This document shows positions 8,201-16,463 of a stretch of DNA of 64,000 nucleotides, piece by piece; the stretch's first letter is position 1; the number at the start of each line of letters is the position of its first letter. The DNA is from Pseudomonas entomophila. GTDB lineage: Bacteria > Pseudomonadota > Gammaproteobacteria > Pseudomonadales > Pseudomonadaceae. Location of the stretch: NCBI RefSeq assembly GCF_018417595.1, contig NZ_CP070982.1:769501-833500 (forward strand). Direction: 5' to 3'. The notes below the pieces were generated by a model. That model ran no database searches. It was not told where the DNA came from and saw only the letters and a program-made list of their open reading frames with translations. The translations under genes and the position numbers were made by a program.

Positions 8201-11200
8201 AACATCAGCAACGCCAGCAACGTCATCACCCTGAACAACGCGGGCGTCACCGACCTGGCCGGCAACGCCGGCGCCGGCACCACCAGCTCGGCCAACTACA
8301 GCATCGACACGGTGCGCCCGACGGCGACCATCGTGGTCACCGACAGCAACCTGGCCGTCGGTGAAACCTCGCTGGTGACCATCACCTTCAGCGAGGCCGT
8401 GACCGGTTTCACCAACGCCGACCTGAGCGTGGCCAACGGCACCCTGAGCGCGGTGTCCAGCAGCGACGGTGGCATCACCTGGACGGCCACCTTCACCCCC
8501 ACCGGCAACATCACCGACAGCAGCAACCTGATCACCCTGGACAACACCGGCGTGACCGATATCGCCGGCAACGCCGGCACCGGCAGCACCAACTCGAACA
8601 ACTACGCCATCGACACCCAGCGCCCGACCGCGACCATCGTGGTCGCCGACAGCAACCTGAGGATCGGCGAGACGTCGCAGGTGACCATCACCTTCAGCGA
8701 GGCGGTGACCGGCTTCACCAATGCCGACCTGACCGTGGCCAACGGCACCTTGAGCGCGGTGTCCAGCAGCGATGGCGGCATCACCTGGACCGCCACCTTC
8801 ACCCCGGCCAGCGCCATCACCGACGCGACCAACGTCATCACCCTGGACAACACCGGGGTAACCGATAGCGTTGGCAACGCCGGCGCCGGCACCACCAACT
8901 CGAACAACTACGCCATCGACACCGTGCGCCCGACCGCCACCGTCGTGGTCGCCAACAGCAGCCTGGCCATCGGCCAGACGTCGCTGGTGACCGTGACCTT
9001 CAGCGAGGCGGTGAGCGGCTTCACCAATGCCGACCTGACCATCGCCAACGGCACCTTGAGCGCGGTGTCCAGCAGCGACGGCGGCATCACCTGGACCGCC
9101 ACCTTCACCCCCACCAGCAACATCGCCGACACCAGCAACCTGATCACCCTGGACAACACCGGCGTGACCGACCTGGCCGGCAACGCCGGCAGCGGCACCA
9201 CCGACTCGAACAACTACGCCATCGATACCGTGCGCCCGACCGCGACCATCGTGCTGGCCGACAGCAACCTGACCGTGGGCGAAACCACCACGGTGACCAT
9301 CACCTTCAGCGAAGCGGTGAGCGGCTTCACCCTGGCCGACCTGACGGCGCCGAACGGTGCCCTGAGCGGGTTGTCCAGCAGCGACGGCGGTATCACCTGG
9401 ACGGCCACCTTCACCCCGACGATCAACGTGCAGGACGCCACCAACGTCATCACCCTGAGCAACACCGGGGTGGCCGACCTGGCCGGCAACGCCGGCGCCG
9501 GCACCACCAGCTCGGCCAACTACACCGTCAGCACACTGCAGCCCACGGCGACGGTGGTGGTGAGCAACCCGGCCCTGCGCGTGGGTGACACCAGCCTGGT
9601 GACCTTCACCTTCAGCGAGGCGGTGACCGGCTTCACCAATGCCGACCTGACCGTCGCCAACGGCACCTTGAGCGCGGTGTCCAGCAGCGATGGCGGCATC
9701 ACCTGGACCGCCACCTTCACCCCGACCGGCAACATCACCGACAGCAGCAACCTGATCACCCTCGACAACAGCGGCGTGGTCGGCGCGAGCAGCGGCAATG
9801 CCGGCTCCGGCACCACCAGCTCGAACAACTACGCCATCGACACCCAGCGCCCGACCGCGACCATCGTGGTGGCCGACAGCAACCTGGCGATCGGCCAGAC
9901 GTCACTGGTGACCATCACCTTCAGCGAGGCGGTGAGCGGCTTCACCAACGCCGACCTGACGATCGCCAATGGCACCCTGAGCGCGGTGAGCAGCAGCGAC
10001 GGTGGCATCACCTGGACCGCGACCCTGACCCCGGCCGCGGGCATCACCGACACCAGCAACCTGATCACCCTGGACAACAGCGGCGTGACGGACATCGCCG
10101 GCAACGCCGGCACCGGCACCACCGACTCGAACAACTACGCCGTCGACAGCCAGCGCCCGACCGCCACCATCGTCATCGCCGACCCCAACCTGAGCGTGGG
10201 CGAGACCACCACGGTGACCTTCACCTTCAGCGAGGCGGTGACCGGTTTCACCAACGCCGACCTGACGGTGGCCAATGGCACCCTGAGCGCGGTGAGCAGC
10301 AGCGACGGCGGCATCACCTGGACCGCGACCTTCACCCCCACCGCCGGGGTGCGGGACCTCAGCAACGTCATCACCCTGAACAACACCGGTATCAGCGACC
10401 TGGCCGGCAATGCCGGCGTTGGCACCACCTCGTCGGCCAACTACACGGTCGACACCGTCGCCCCCACGGCCACCGTCGTGGTCGCCGACAGCGCCCTGCG
10501 CGCCGGCCAGTCGAGCCTGGTGACCATCACCTTCAGCGAAGCGGTGAGCGGCTTCACCCTCGCCGACTTGAGCGTGGCCAACGGCACCCTGAGCGGGTTG
10601 AGCAGCAGCGATGGCGGCATCACCTGGACCGCGACCCTCACGCCCACCGGCAATGTCGAGGACGCCAGCAACCTGATCACCCTGGACAACACCGGCGTGG
10701 TCGGCGCGGCCTCCGGCAACGCCGGGGTGGGCAGCACCGACTCCAACAACTACGCCATCGACAGCCGCGTGCCCAGCGTGACCAGTGTCGGTGGCCCGGC
10801 GGGCGTCGCCTACAACGCCGGCGACACCCTGGTGTTCGTGGTCAACGCCAGCGAGGCGGTGCAAGTGGCCGGTTCGCCGCGCCTGGCCCTGGACATTGGC
10901 GGGCACACGGTGTTCGCCGACCTGGTGGCCGGGGCGGGCACCACCACCCTGGTGTTCCAGTACACCGTCCAGCCCGGCGACAACGACAGCGACGGCGTCA
11001 CCGTGACCGGGCTCAGCGCCAACGGCGCGACCCTGACCGACGCCGCGGGCAACGCCATGAACCTGACCCTCAACGGCGTGGCCGACACCCGCCAGGTGCT
11101 GGTCGACACCCAGGCACCGACGGCGGTCGGCATCGTCACCCTCGACCCGTCGCCGAGCAACGCCCAGAGCGTGCGCTTCACGGTGACCTTCAGCGAGCGG

Positions 11201-12625
11201 GTCAACGGTGTCGACCTGAGCGACTTCAGCCTGGCCACCAGTGGCTCGGCCAACGGCACATTGACCGGCCTGCAAGCGCTGGGCGGTGGCGTGTACGTGG
11301 TCACCGTCGGCGGCGTCAGCGGCACCGGCACCCTGGGGGTGAACCTGAAAGCCAGCGCCACGGGCATCACTGACGTGGCCGGCAATGCCCTGGTCGGCGG
11401 CCTTACTGGCGCGGTGTACAGCATCGACCGCGATGCGCCCACGGTGGGCAGCGTCAGCGTGCCGGTGGGCGTGCCCTACAACACCGGCGATGTGCTCACC
11501 TTCGTGGTCAACACCAGCGAAGCCGTGGTGGTCGATGGCGTGCCGCGCCTGGCCCTGGATGTCGGCGGGCGCACCGTGTACGCCGAGTTCGTGGCCGGCT
11601 CCGGCACCCCGACGCTGGTGTTCCAGTACCAGATCCAGGCCGGCGACAACGACAGCGACGGCGTCCAGGTGCTGGGCCTGTCGGCCAACGGCGCGACCCT
11701 GCGCGATGCCGCCGGCAATGCCCTGACACCGGGCCTGAACAATGTCGGCGACACCCGCGGCGTGACCGTCGATGGCACCCCGCCGACAGTGGCCTCGATC
11801 GTCGCCAACCCCACGCCAACGCCCGGCAGCCAGTCGTTCACCGTGACCTTCAGCGAGAACGTCAACAGCGTCGACCTCAACGACTTCCAGTTGGTGAGCA
11901 ACGGCAACGCCACCGGCACCCTGCAGTCGCTGACGCGCCTCGACGGCCGCACCTGGCAGGTCAACGTCAGCGGCGTGGCCGGCGCCGGCAGCCTGGCCCT
12001 GGCGCTCAAGGCCAGTGGCACCGGCATCACCGACAGCGCCGGCAATGCCCTGGTGGGTGGTTTCACCGGGCAAGGCGTGGCCCTGCAATCCAACGACGGC
12101 GACCCGGAGTTCCGCGCCTATCCACCGGCGCACTCGCTACCGACCAGCCCGGGCACGCCGCTGGTGTCGACGCCGATACCGGTCACCGCGCCGTACCAGT
12201 CGCCGTTGCTGCCACAGCCGCTGTTCGAGGTATCGAGCGCGGGCGCAGGCCTGCCGCCGCTGGGCAATATCTTCATCAAGGACGGTGCATTGGCGCCCAG
12301 CTACCTGGCCCAGGTGTTCGCCGGGCAGCAGGGCGGCAGTGGCATCGGCAACGGTTCGGGGGTCGGCTTCCTGGGCTTCGGTGGCGGCGACGCCAACGTG
12401 TTCGGTGCCAGCAGCCTGGCCAATCTGTTCGACAAGACGCTGCCGGATGAAGGCGGCCCGTCCGACCTGGCCGGGAGCAAGCTGCTCTCGGCCGCAGGCA
12501 AGGGGTTGAGCGGGGCGCCGACCCTGGGGCAGCAGTTGCAGGCCTTCCGGGAGGGGGAGCAGCGCCAGGCCAGGCAACTGGCCCAGGCGCTGGGGCAGGT
12601 CGAGGTACCCGCGCCGCAGGCATGA
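5243..12625 (+). CDS. Giant secreted protein: LEPR motif, DUF4347, beta-helix, Ig-like repeats
   Basis: 2460 residues. It has no classical signal peptide. The N-terminus carries LIQALEPRMMFDAS (about 22-35), a motif recurring in very large exoproteins. Residues about 93-245 form a DUF4347 domain with SHG (His150) and FACNTG (Cys193). Residues about 260-620 look like a right-handed beta-helix ending in DLRGFDRPRGAGVDIGAYE. Two cadherin-like stretches (about 625-920) precede nine repeats of 102-103 residues (about 923-1840; Big_12-like, beginning PTATIVV and containing FTNADLTVANGTLS). Two further tandem units of about 215 residues and a Gly-rich tail follow. No GGxGxD calcium nonapeptides are seen. 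The TolC-family gene 62 bases downstream and the HlyD-type gene upstream suggest type I-like secretion of an adhesin or surface protein. The role of DUF4347 is not settled. Confidence 0.8.
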   Translation: MAFWKRGKDTHTHNVSTSRPRLIQALEPRMMFDASVGVVADQGAQAVEAAAAASVAKDTSAASDAAGSRDSATHEAAHEAAPATAPVTAASGNHEVVFVDSAVSDYQKLIAGLPAGVEVVVLENGKDGFKQIADYLNGRSDVTSVDIISHGDKGYVYLAGNAIWANQLASHGADLARIGASLAPGGDIRFFACNTGAGSDGQLFVNEVARLSGADVGASSDSTGNRAGEDWALETVSGVVASGVGVQRGDLSGFSTSLATITVTSKNASLIADGDGGVTLAEAIQAANTDTSVDGSAAGSGNDIIVFHQNLKGETIRWTSATALAVTSNITINGDVDGDGKGDIILSGDANDNGVRDVLEASGLQSNGGGVLTVRNLDFRHFSSNIAGGAIRAAGGSITVEDSNFESNAGTVINSATTAGSTVVVRNTTIHDNSASIVGGTAMSTLVRLGGANNHVLENVAIYNNTGTYGATGTVAAGSIIVLSNSGGTVRITNSTVANNVFLNTSTGSITSGGLGWASGQAGTVTVQNSIFTGNTVNGTQLDAATNGGVGGGYTSTTNLIGASVNFVNTATGDYRLASTASNAIDQGTLAGAPLTDLRGFDRPRGAGVDIGAYEVLYSAPPVVDLDTGSGGNDSTVNFTGSPVAIVPNISLTQTDGDTQVSGATLTLGGVLDGGNETLSLSAGQIATAASYGITISGSGTTVLSLSGVATLAQYRSILAVVAYGNSTGAYTSGTRSVTVSVNDDMGSTTRTASVVVQPANAAPVIANLNGDSQTFSQGAGAVLLDSGSNATVTDSDSADFAGGNLTVAVSANGVASEDVLGIRHQGNGAGQIGVSGNTVSYGGVAIGTYTGGTGGANLVLTFNSSATAAAVQAVVRNLTYDNSNAANSIGQATRTLSVTVNDGDGGTSSAASVSVAIHETVPPTATITLSDTALKVGETATVTITFSEVVSGFTNADLTVANGTLSAVSSADGGKTWTALFTPTNNISNASNVITLNNAGVTDLAGNAGAGTTSSANYSIDTVRPTATIVVTDSNLAVGETSLVTITFSEAVTGFTNADLSVANGTLSAVSSSDGGITWTATFTPTGNITDSSNLITLDNTGVTDIAGNAGTGSTNSNNYAIDTQRPTATIVVADSNLRIGETSQVTITFSEAVTGFTNADLTVANGTLSAVSSSDGGITWTATFTPASAITDATNVITLDNTGVTDSVGNAGAGTTNSNNYAIDTVRPTATVVVANSSLAIGQTSLVTVTFSEAVSGFTNADLTIANGTLSAVSSSDGGITWTATFTPTSNIADTSNLITLDNTGVTDLAGNAGSGTTDSNNYAIDTVRPTATIVLADSNLTVGETTTVTITFSEAVSGFTLADLTAPNGALSGLSSSDGGITWTATFTPTINVQDATNVITLSNTGVADLAGNAGAGTTSSANYTVSTLQPTATVVVSNPALRVGDTSLVTFTFSEAVTGFTNADLTVANGTLSAVSSSDGGITWTATFTPTGNITDSSNLITLDNSGVVGASSGNAGSGTTSSNNYAIDTQRPTATIVVADSNLAIGQTSLVTITFSEAVSGFTNADLTIANGTLSAVSSSDGGITWTATLTPAAGITDTSNLITLDNSGVTDIAGNAGTGTTDSNNYAVDSQRPTATIVIADPNLSVGETTTVTFTFSEAVTGFTNADLTVANGTLSAVSSSDGGITWTATFTPTAGVRDLSNVITLNNTGISDLAGNAGVGTTSSANYTVDTVAPTATVVVADSALRAGQSSLVTITFSEAVSGFTLADLSVANGTLSGLSSSDGGITWTATLTPTGNVEDASNLITLDNTGVVGAASGNAGVGSTDSNNYAIDSRVPSVTSVGGPAGVAYNAGDTLVFVVNASEAVQVAGSPRLALDIGGHTVFADLVAGAGTTTLVFQYTVQPGDNDSDGVTVTGLSANGATLTDAAGNAMNLTLNGVADTRQVLVDTQAPTAVGIVTLDPSPSNAQSVRFTVTFSERVNGVDLSDFSLATSGSANGTLTGLQALGGGVYVVTVGGVSGTGTLGVNLKASATGITDVAGNALVGGLTGAVYSIDRDAPTVGSVSVPVGVPYNTGDVLTFVVNTSEAVVVDGVPRLALDVGGRTVYAEFVAGSGTPTLVFQYQIQAGDNDSDGVQVLGLSANGATLRDAAGNALTPGLNNVGDTRGVTVDGTPPTVASIVANPTPTPGSQSFTVTFSENVNSVDLNDFQLVSNGNATGTLQSLTRLDGRTWQVNVSGVAGAGSLALALKASGTGITDSAGNALVGGFTGQGVALQSNDGDPEFRAYPPAHSLPTSPGTPLVSTPIPVTAPYQSPLLPQPLFEVSSAGAGLPPLGNIFIKDGALAPSYLAQVFAGQQGGSGIGNGSGVGFLGFGGGDANVFGASSLANLFDKTLPDEGGPSDLAGSKLLSAAGKGLSGAPTLGQQLQAFREGEQRQARQLAQALGQVEVPAPQA
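8010..10770 (+). repeat. Nine in-frame tandem repeats of 306-309 bp (Big_12-like Ig domains)
   Basis: The repeat unit begins at about 8010, 8317, 8623, 8929, 9235, 9541, 9850, 10156 and 10462. Spacing is 306 bp, or 309 bp where one extra codon is present (in the 9541 and 10462 units, with GASSGNAG or GAASGNAG replacing the shorter loop). Nucleotide identity between units is high, with stretches such as the FSEAVTGFTNADL coding block nearly unchanged, so copy number is expected to vary by recombination. Confidence 0.9.
10776..12090 (+). repeat. Two tandem units of about 215 codons in the giant exoprotein
   Basis: The stretch starting VTSVGGPAGVAYNAGD (about 10780-11420) is repeated as VGSVSVPVGVPYNTGD (about 11440-12080). 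Both copies share the blocks LALDxGGxTVxA, LVFQYxxQxGDNDSDGV, LSANGATLxDAAGNA and a second Ig-like half ending GNALVGG. The copies are more diverged from each other than the upstream 102-residue repeats, which suggests an older duplication. Confidence 0.8.
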
Positions 12626-12687
12626 GCCCACGGACGCGAGCAAACCATTAGAAGAAAGGCAGTGCCGTACCAAGGGGGCGGACAGGG

Positions 12688-14184
12688 ATGAGCAAAGCAT
12701 CGAGGATTTTCGCGGTAAGCATGCTGGCGCTGGCAGTGACGGGGTGCGCGGTCAAGACCCAGCCCATCGACCGCAGCGTCAGCGAACAGCGGGCAAGGGC
12801 GGACCTGGCCAACATGTTCAAGGGCCAGGAGGCGCTGCAAGGCCCGCTGACCCTGCACCAGGCCATGGCCCGGGCGGTGAAGTACAACCTGGAGGCGCGC
12901 CTGAAGGTCATGGAGGAAGCCCTGGCCCAGCGCCAGGTCGACCTGGCCACCTTCGACATGCTGCCGCGCATGGCGCTGTCGGCCGGCTACGCCGGGCGCA
13001 GCAACGTCAGCGCCTCGAGCAGCCGCAGCGTGCTGACCAACACCCAGTCCCTGGAACCTTCGACCTCCCAGGACCGCGACCGCGACGTCGCCGACCTGAC
13101 CATGGTGTGGAACGTGCTCGACTTCGGTGTCAGCTACGTCAGCGCCAAGCAGCAGGGTGACCAGCGCCTGATCGTCCAGGAACGCCGGCGCAAGGTGGTG
13201 CAGACCATCATCCAGGACGTGCGCTCGGCCTACTGGCGCGCGGTGGCCGCCGAACGCCTGCTCAAGCAGATCGACACCCTGATGGCCCGGGTCGAGCAGG
13301 CCCGCGACAACAGCCAGCGCCTGGGCGACCAGCGCATCGGCGACCCGATCCAGGCGCTGAGCTACCAGCGCGCGCTGATCGAAGCCACCCGGCAACTGGA
13401 AGAACAACGCCGCGCCCTGTCCCTGGCCAAGACCGAGCTGGGCGCGCTGATCAACCTGCCGCCCGGCACCGAACTGACCCTGGCCGCCACCGACGACTAC
13501 AGCGTGCCGGAGCTCAAGGTGGGGCTGGAAACGCTGGAGCAGCACGCCCTGGCCACCCGCCCCGAATTGCGCGAGCAGGATTACCAGGCACGCATCAGCG
13601 CCGCCGAAGTGCGCAAGTCGATGCTGCGCATGCTGCCGGGCCTCGAGTTCTCGGCGGGCGGGCACTACGACAGCAACAGCTTCCTGATCAACCAGCACTG
13701 GGCCGACTACGGCGTGAAGGTGACCTGGAACCTGTTCAACGTGCTCTCCGGGCCGGCCTCCATCGACGTGGCCAAGGCCGGCGAGCAAGTGGTCGAGGCG
13801 CGCCGCCAGGCCATGTCCATGGCCATCCTCGCCCAGCTGTACGTGGCCAACGCCAACTACAACGAAGCCCGCCGCCAGTTCGCCACCAGCCAGCAACTGG
13901 TGGCGCTGGACGAGCAGATCGTCGAGCAGTTGCGCAACCGCCACCAGGCGCAAGGCATCGGTGAGCTGGAGCTGATCCAGGGCGAGCTGAACGCCCTGCA
14001 GGCCGACCTGCGCCGCGACCTGGCCTACGCCGAGCTGCGCAACAGCTACGGCCAGGTGTTCGCCAGCGCCGGCCTCGACCCGCTGCCGCAAAGCCTGCCC
14101 TCCAACGAGCTGAGCGACATCGCCCAGGCCCTGGGCAACAACGAAGCGCGCTGGCAACGCGGCGACATCACCCCCGGTTCCTGA
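12688..14184 (+). CDS. TolC-family outer-membrane efflux lipoprotein
   Basis: 498 residues. The N-terminus (MSKASRIFAVSMLALAVTGC) is a lipoprotein signal with a V-T-G-C lipobox. The body has the two repeated OEP/TolC halves: LTLHQAMARAVKYNLEARLK (about 52-71) and long amphipathic helices, then a second set with ATRPELREQDYQARISAAEV (about 289-308) and the Leu/Gln/Ala-rich C-terminal helices. It should trimerise into an outer-membrane/periplasmic channel. It follows the giant exoprotein by 62 bases and, with the HlyD-type protein at the start of the window, supplies two of the three parts of a type I-like exporter. The inner-membrane energising part is not seen here. Confidence 0.9.
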   Translation: MSKASRIFAVSMLALAVTGCAVKTQPIDRSVSEQRARADLANMFKGQEALQGPLTLHQAMARAVKYNLEARLKVMEEALAQRQVDLATFDMLPRMALSAGYAGRSNVSASSSRSVLTNTQSLEPSTSQDRDRDVADLTMVWNVLDFGVSYVSAKQQGDQRLIVQERRRKVVQTIIQDVRSAYWRAVAAERLLKQIDTLMARVEQARDNSQRLGDQRIGDPIQALSYQRALIEATRQLEEQRRALSLAKTELGALINLPPGTELTLAATDDYSVPELKVGLETLEQHALATRPELREQDYQARISAAEVRKSMLRMLPGLEFSAGGHYDSNSFLINQHWADYGVKVTWNLFNVLSGPASIDVAKAGEQVVEARRQAMSMAILAQLYVANANYNEARRQFATSQQLVALDEQIVEQLRNRHQAQGIGELELIQGELNALQADLRRDLAYAELRNSYGQVFASAGLDPLPQSLPSNELSDIAQALGNNEARWQRGDITPGS

Positions 14185-14205
14185 ACGCAAACCAACACAA
14201 ACCTC

Positions 14206-14290
14206 TGTAGGAGCGGCTTTAGCCGCGATCACCCGCAAAGCGGGTGGCGGACACCGCGTTGTTTGCATCGCGGCTGAAGCCGCTCCTACA
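14206..14290. repeat. REP pair / BIME, GTAGGAGCGGCT type
   Basis: An 85-base palindromic element with GTAGGAGCGGCT and its inverse at the ends and an internal CACCCGCAAAGCGGGTG hairpin. The same architecture occurs at 50885-50968 and, inverted, at 57603-57686. It lies between two convergent genes, where it could serve as a shared transcript end. Confidence 0.9.
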
Positions 14291-14314
14291 GGGCCCCGCC
14301 AGCCTAAATCCCCA

Positions 14315-14911
14315 TCACCTAACAACGGCCAACACATATTCCAGCAACTGCCCCACCGCCACCGGCAACGCCACCCGCCCGGTCTCCACCACCAACTCCG
14401 GCCCATCCGGCGCTTCATACGGCGCATCGATCCCGGTAAACCCCGGCAATTCCCCCGCCCGCGCCCGGCGGTACAACCCCTTGGGGTCACGCGCCTCGCA
14501 AACGGCCAGGTCCGCCTTCACATGCACCTCGTGAAACCCCGCCCCGCAGGCCCGGCGCGCGGCGGCGCGGCCTTCCCGGTACGGCGAGATCAACGCCGCG
14601 ATGCAGATCAGCCCGGCATCGGCGAACAGCGCCGCCACCTCGCCCGTGCGGCGGATGTTTTCGTGACGGTCTTGCGCAGAAAAGCCAAGGTCGGCGTTCA
14701 GGCCCGTGCGCAACACATCGCCATCGAGCACATAGCAGGCATGCCCCAGCTCGGTGAGCTGCCGCGCCAGGCCCTCGGCCAGTGACGATTTACCCGCGCC
14801 CGAAAGCCCGGTGAGCCAGATGACCGCGCCACGCCGGCCCTGCGCCGAAGGGTGTCGCTCGCGTCCTGCGTCGTGCACGTTGGGAAACTCCGTATGCAAA
14901 CCGTTCAACAT
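14315..14911 (-). CDS. cysC: Adenylylsulfate kinase
   Basis: 198 residues. It phosphorylates APS to PAPS with ATP. The P-loop is WLTGLSGAGKSSLAEGLA (about residues 32-49). YVLDGDVLRTGLNADLGFS and RHENIRRTGEVAALFADAG are the characteristic APS-kinase signatures, and FHEVHVKADLAVCEARDPKGLY carries the DPKGLY motif. It is a stand-alone kinase rather than a CysNC fusion. It begins inside the last codons of the upstream response-regulator gene (overlap 14905-14911), so translation is probably coupled. PAPS could feed sulfate assimilation, but the sulfotransferase-like gene 11 kb away in the same accessory region suggests a role in sulfation. Confidence 0.93.
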   Translation of the reverse strand: MLNGLHTEFPNVHDAGRERHPSAQGRRGAVIWLTGLSGAGKSSLAEGLARQLTELGHACYVLDGDVLRTGLNADLGFSAQDRHENIRRTGEVAALFADAGLICIAALISPYREGRAAARRACGAGFHEVHVKADLAVCEARDPKGLYRRARAGELPGFTGIDAPYEAPDGPELVVETGRVALPVAVGQLLEYVLAVVR

Positions 14912-16275
14912 GGTGCGGAACCTGTGCCGGCAGATGCCTGCTCAGCCTCCGCCGGGACTTTGACAAACACGCTGTATTTACCGTGTTCCATCGCTTCAAA
15001 CGCGATCAGTTTTTCCACCAGCGGCCCATTCAGCACCTTACCCGCATTGAGCAGCAACATCCCGTTCTCGGCGCTGAGATTGCGCGCCAGCACCATGCCT
15101 GCCACCAGCTCACGCGTGGAGCACATCCTCACCTCCGGGTCCATCAAGGTGATGTCGCTGAGCACCGCCGCACAAACCTGCACGAAATCCTCCAGCAGGC
15201 CGGGGTCATACACACGCCCGGCATACTTGCGAAGGTAGAGTAGTGCTTCGTCACTGTTCAGCGAACGCTCGAGAATCAGGCCACGCTGCAGTTCGGTGAA
15301 GTCCACCGCAAGCTTGAGCAGGCGGGCGCCAAAGGGAATGGCTTCACCCTTGAGCTGGTCCGGGAAGCCCCCACCGTCCCAGTGTTCCTGGTGATGCAGG
15401 ATCAAGCGAGCGGCGTCCTTCATCGGGTCCAGGGTCATGAGCAGCGTCTCGCTCTGGCGCGGATAGTCGCGGTAGCGCTCGCGATCGGTGTGGGTCAGCA
15501 GGTCCGCCGGGGCGATGACCATGCTGTCGGGCCAGCTCATCTTGCCGATGTTGTACAGCGCGGCCGCCATGGCCAGGTCGCGGCTGGTCGATTCATCCAC
15601 GTTGTGCGCCTTGCAGTAGTAGCGCACCAGCTCGATGATCTGCCGGTTGGTCTGCTTGGCCGGGGGCAAGCGCAGGTTGGCCAGCATCGAGAATACCTCG
15701 GTGCCGGTGACATAGCTGTGCTTGAGCTCCTCGTAGGCCAGGTCGAGCATGTCGGCCGTCTGCTGCAATTCGGCGGTGCGGGCCGTCACCCGTTTTTCCA
15801 GGTTCAGGTTCAGCAGCTTCAGTTGCGCATTCTGCTTGCGCGCCAGCACCTCCAGGCGCTGGCGTTCCCGTTCGGAGTGCTGGTGTTCCAGGGCCTGGCG
15901 CAGCGTCAGGAGCATTTCGTCGTCGTTCCAGGGCTTGCTGATGTAGCGATGGATACGCCCTTCGTTCACCGCCTTGATGATGGCCGCGGGGTCGGCGTAG
16001 CCGGTCAGCATGATCCTGGCGGCCGCCGGGTGGCGTTGGTGCACCTGCGCCAGCAAGGTGGCACCGTCCATCGCCGGCATGCGCGCGTCGCTCATCACCA
16101 GGTCCACCGGGTGATGCGCCATGATCTCCAGGGCCTGTTCGCCACTGCTGGCCAGCAGCACGTCATACGGCTGGCTGCGCAACAGCCGGCGCAGGCTATT
16201 GAGGATGGGCTCTTCGTCGTCGACAAGCAGTATCGTCGGGCGTTGCTGCGCAGCAGGTGATGCTTGCTCTTCCAT
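14905..16275 (-). CDS. Response regulator with degenerate HD-GYP domain
   Basis: 456 residues from ATG 16275, preferred because GAGG lies 7 bases upstream; a TTG at 16338 would only add an unconserved stretch. Residues about 13-130 form a receiver domain (acidic pair DD at 19-20, phospho-acceptor D63 in VMSDARMPAMDG, K near YISKPW). A coiled-coil linker follows (about 145-190), then an HD-GYP-like output domain. The expected HDIGK motif reads YNIGKM, so the metal-binding His-Asp pair is lost, while HHQEHWDGGGFPD is a recognisable GYP region. Cyclic-di-GMP hydrolysis is therefore doubtful and a binding or scaffold role is likelier. It is divergent from the cytochrome peroxidase/kinase operon and could receive phosphate from those kinases. 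Confidence 0.85.
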   Translation of the reverse strand: MEEQASPAAQQRPTILLVDDEEPILNSLRRLLRSQPYDVLLASSGEQALEIMAHHPVDLVMSDARMPAMDGATLLAQVHQRHPAAARIMLTGYADPAAIIKAVNEGRIHRYISKPWNDDEMLLTLRQALEHQHSERERQRLEVLARKQNAQLKLLNLNLEKRVTARTAELQQTADMLDLAYEELKHSYVTGTEVFSMLANLRLPPAKQTNRQIIELVRYYCKAHNVDESTSRDLAMAAALYNIGKMSWPDSMVIAPADLLTHTDRERYRDYPRQSETLLMTLDPMKDAARLILHHQEHWDGGGFPDQLKGEAIPFGARLLKLAVDFTELQRGLILERSLNSDEALLYLRKYAGRVYDPGLLEDFVQVCAAVLSDITLMDPEVRMCSTRELVAGMVLARNLSAENGMLLLNAGKVLNGPLVEKLIAFEAMEHGKYSVFVKVPAEAEQASAGTGSAPC

Positions 16276-16463
16276 GGCTGGCCTCACGCGGTCTGTCCAT
16301 AAACCCGGGCCTTGCCCATTGGCGTAGCCCTGGGCCAAAGGCTAGATCATTTTTCGAGGCACCATCATCAGCCCATGGGGCTGCGTGCCACAGGCAGACC
16401 GCGGTGATCGCAACTAACCTGATAGCGAGCAGTCGTCCGGCCAGGGATAAAGGAATCTCCCAG

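Noticed and set aside
8296..10749. Series of 101-102-codon antisense frames with constant period
   Set aside because: They mirror the 306-bp repeats of the sense gene and have no independent features.
8010..10770. Tandem repeats considered as CRISPR or satellite DNA
   Set aside because: Units are 306-309 bp, in frame, and encode an Ig-like domain; there are no spacers.
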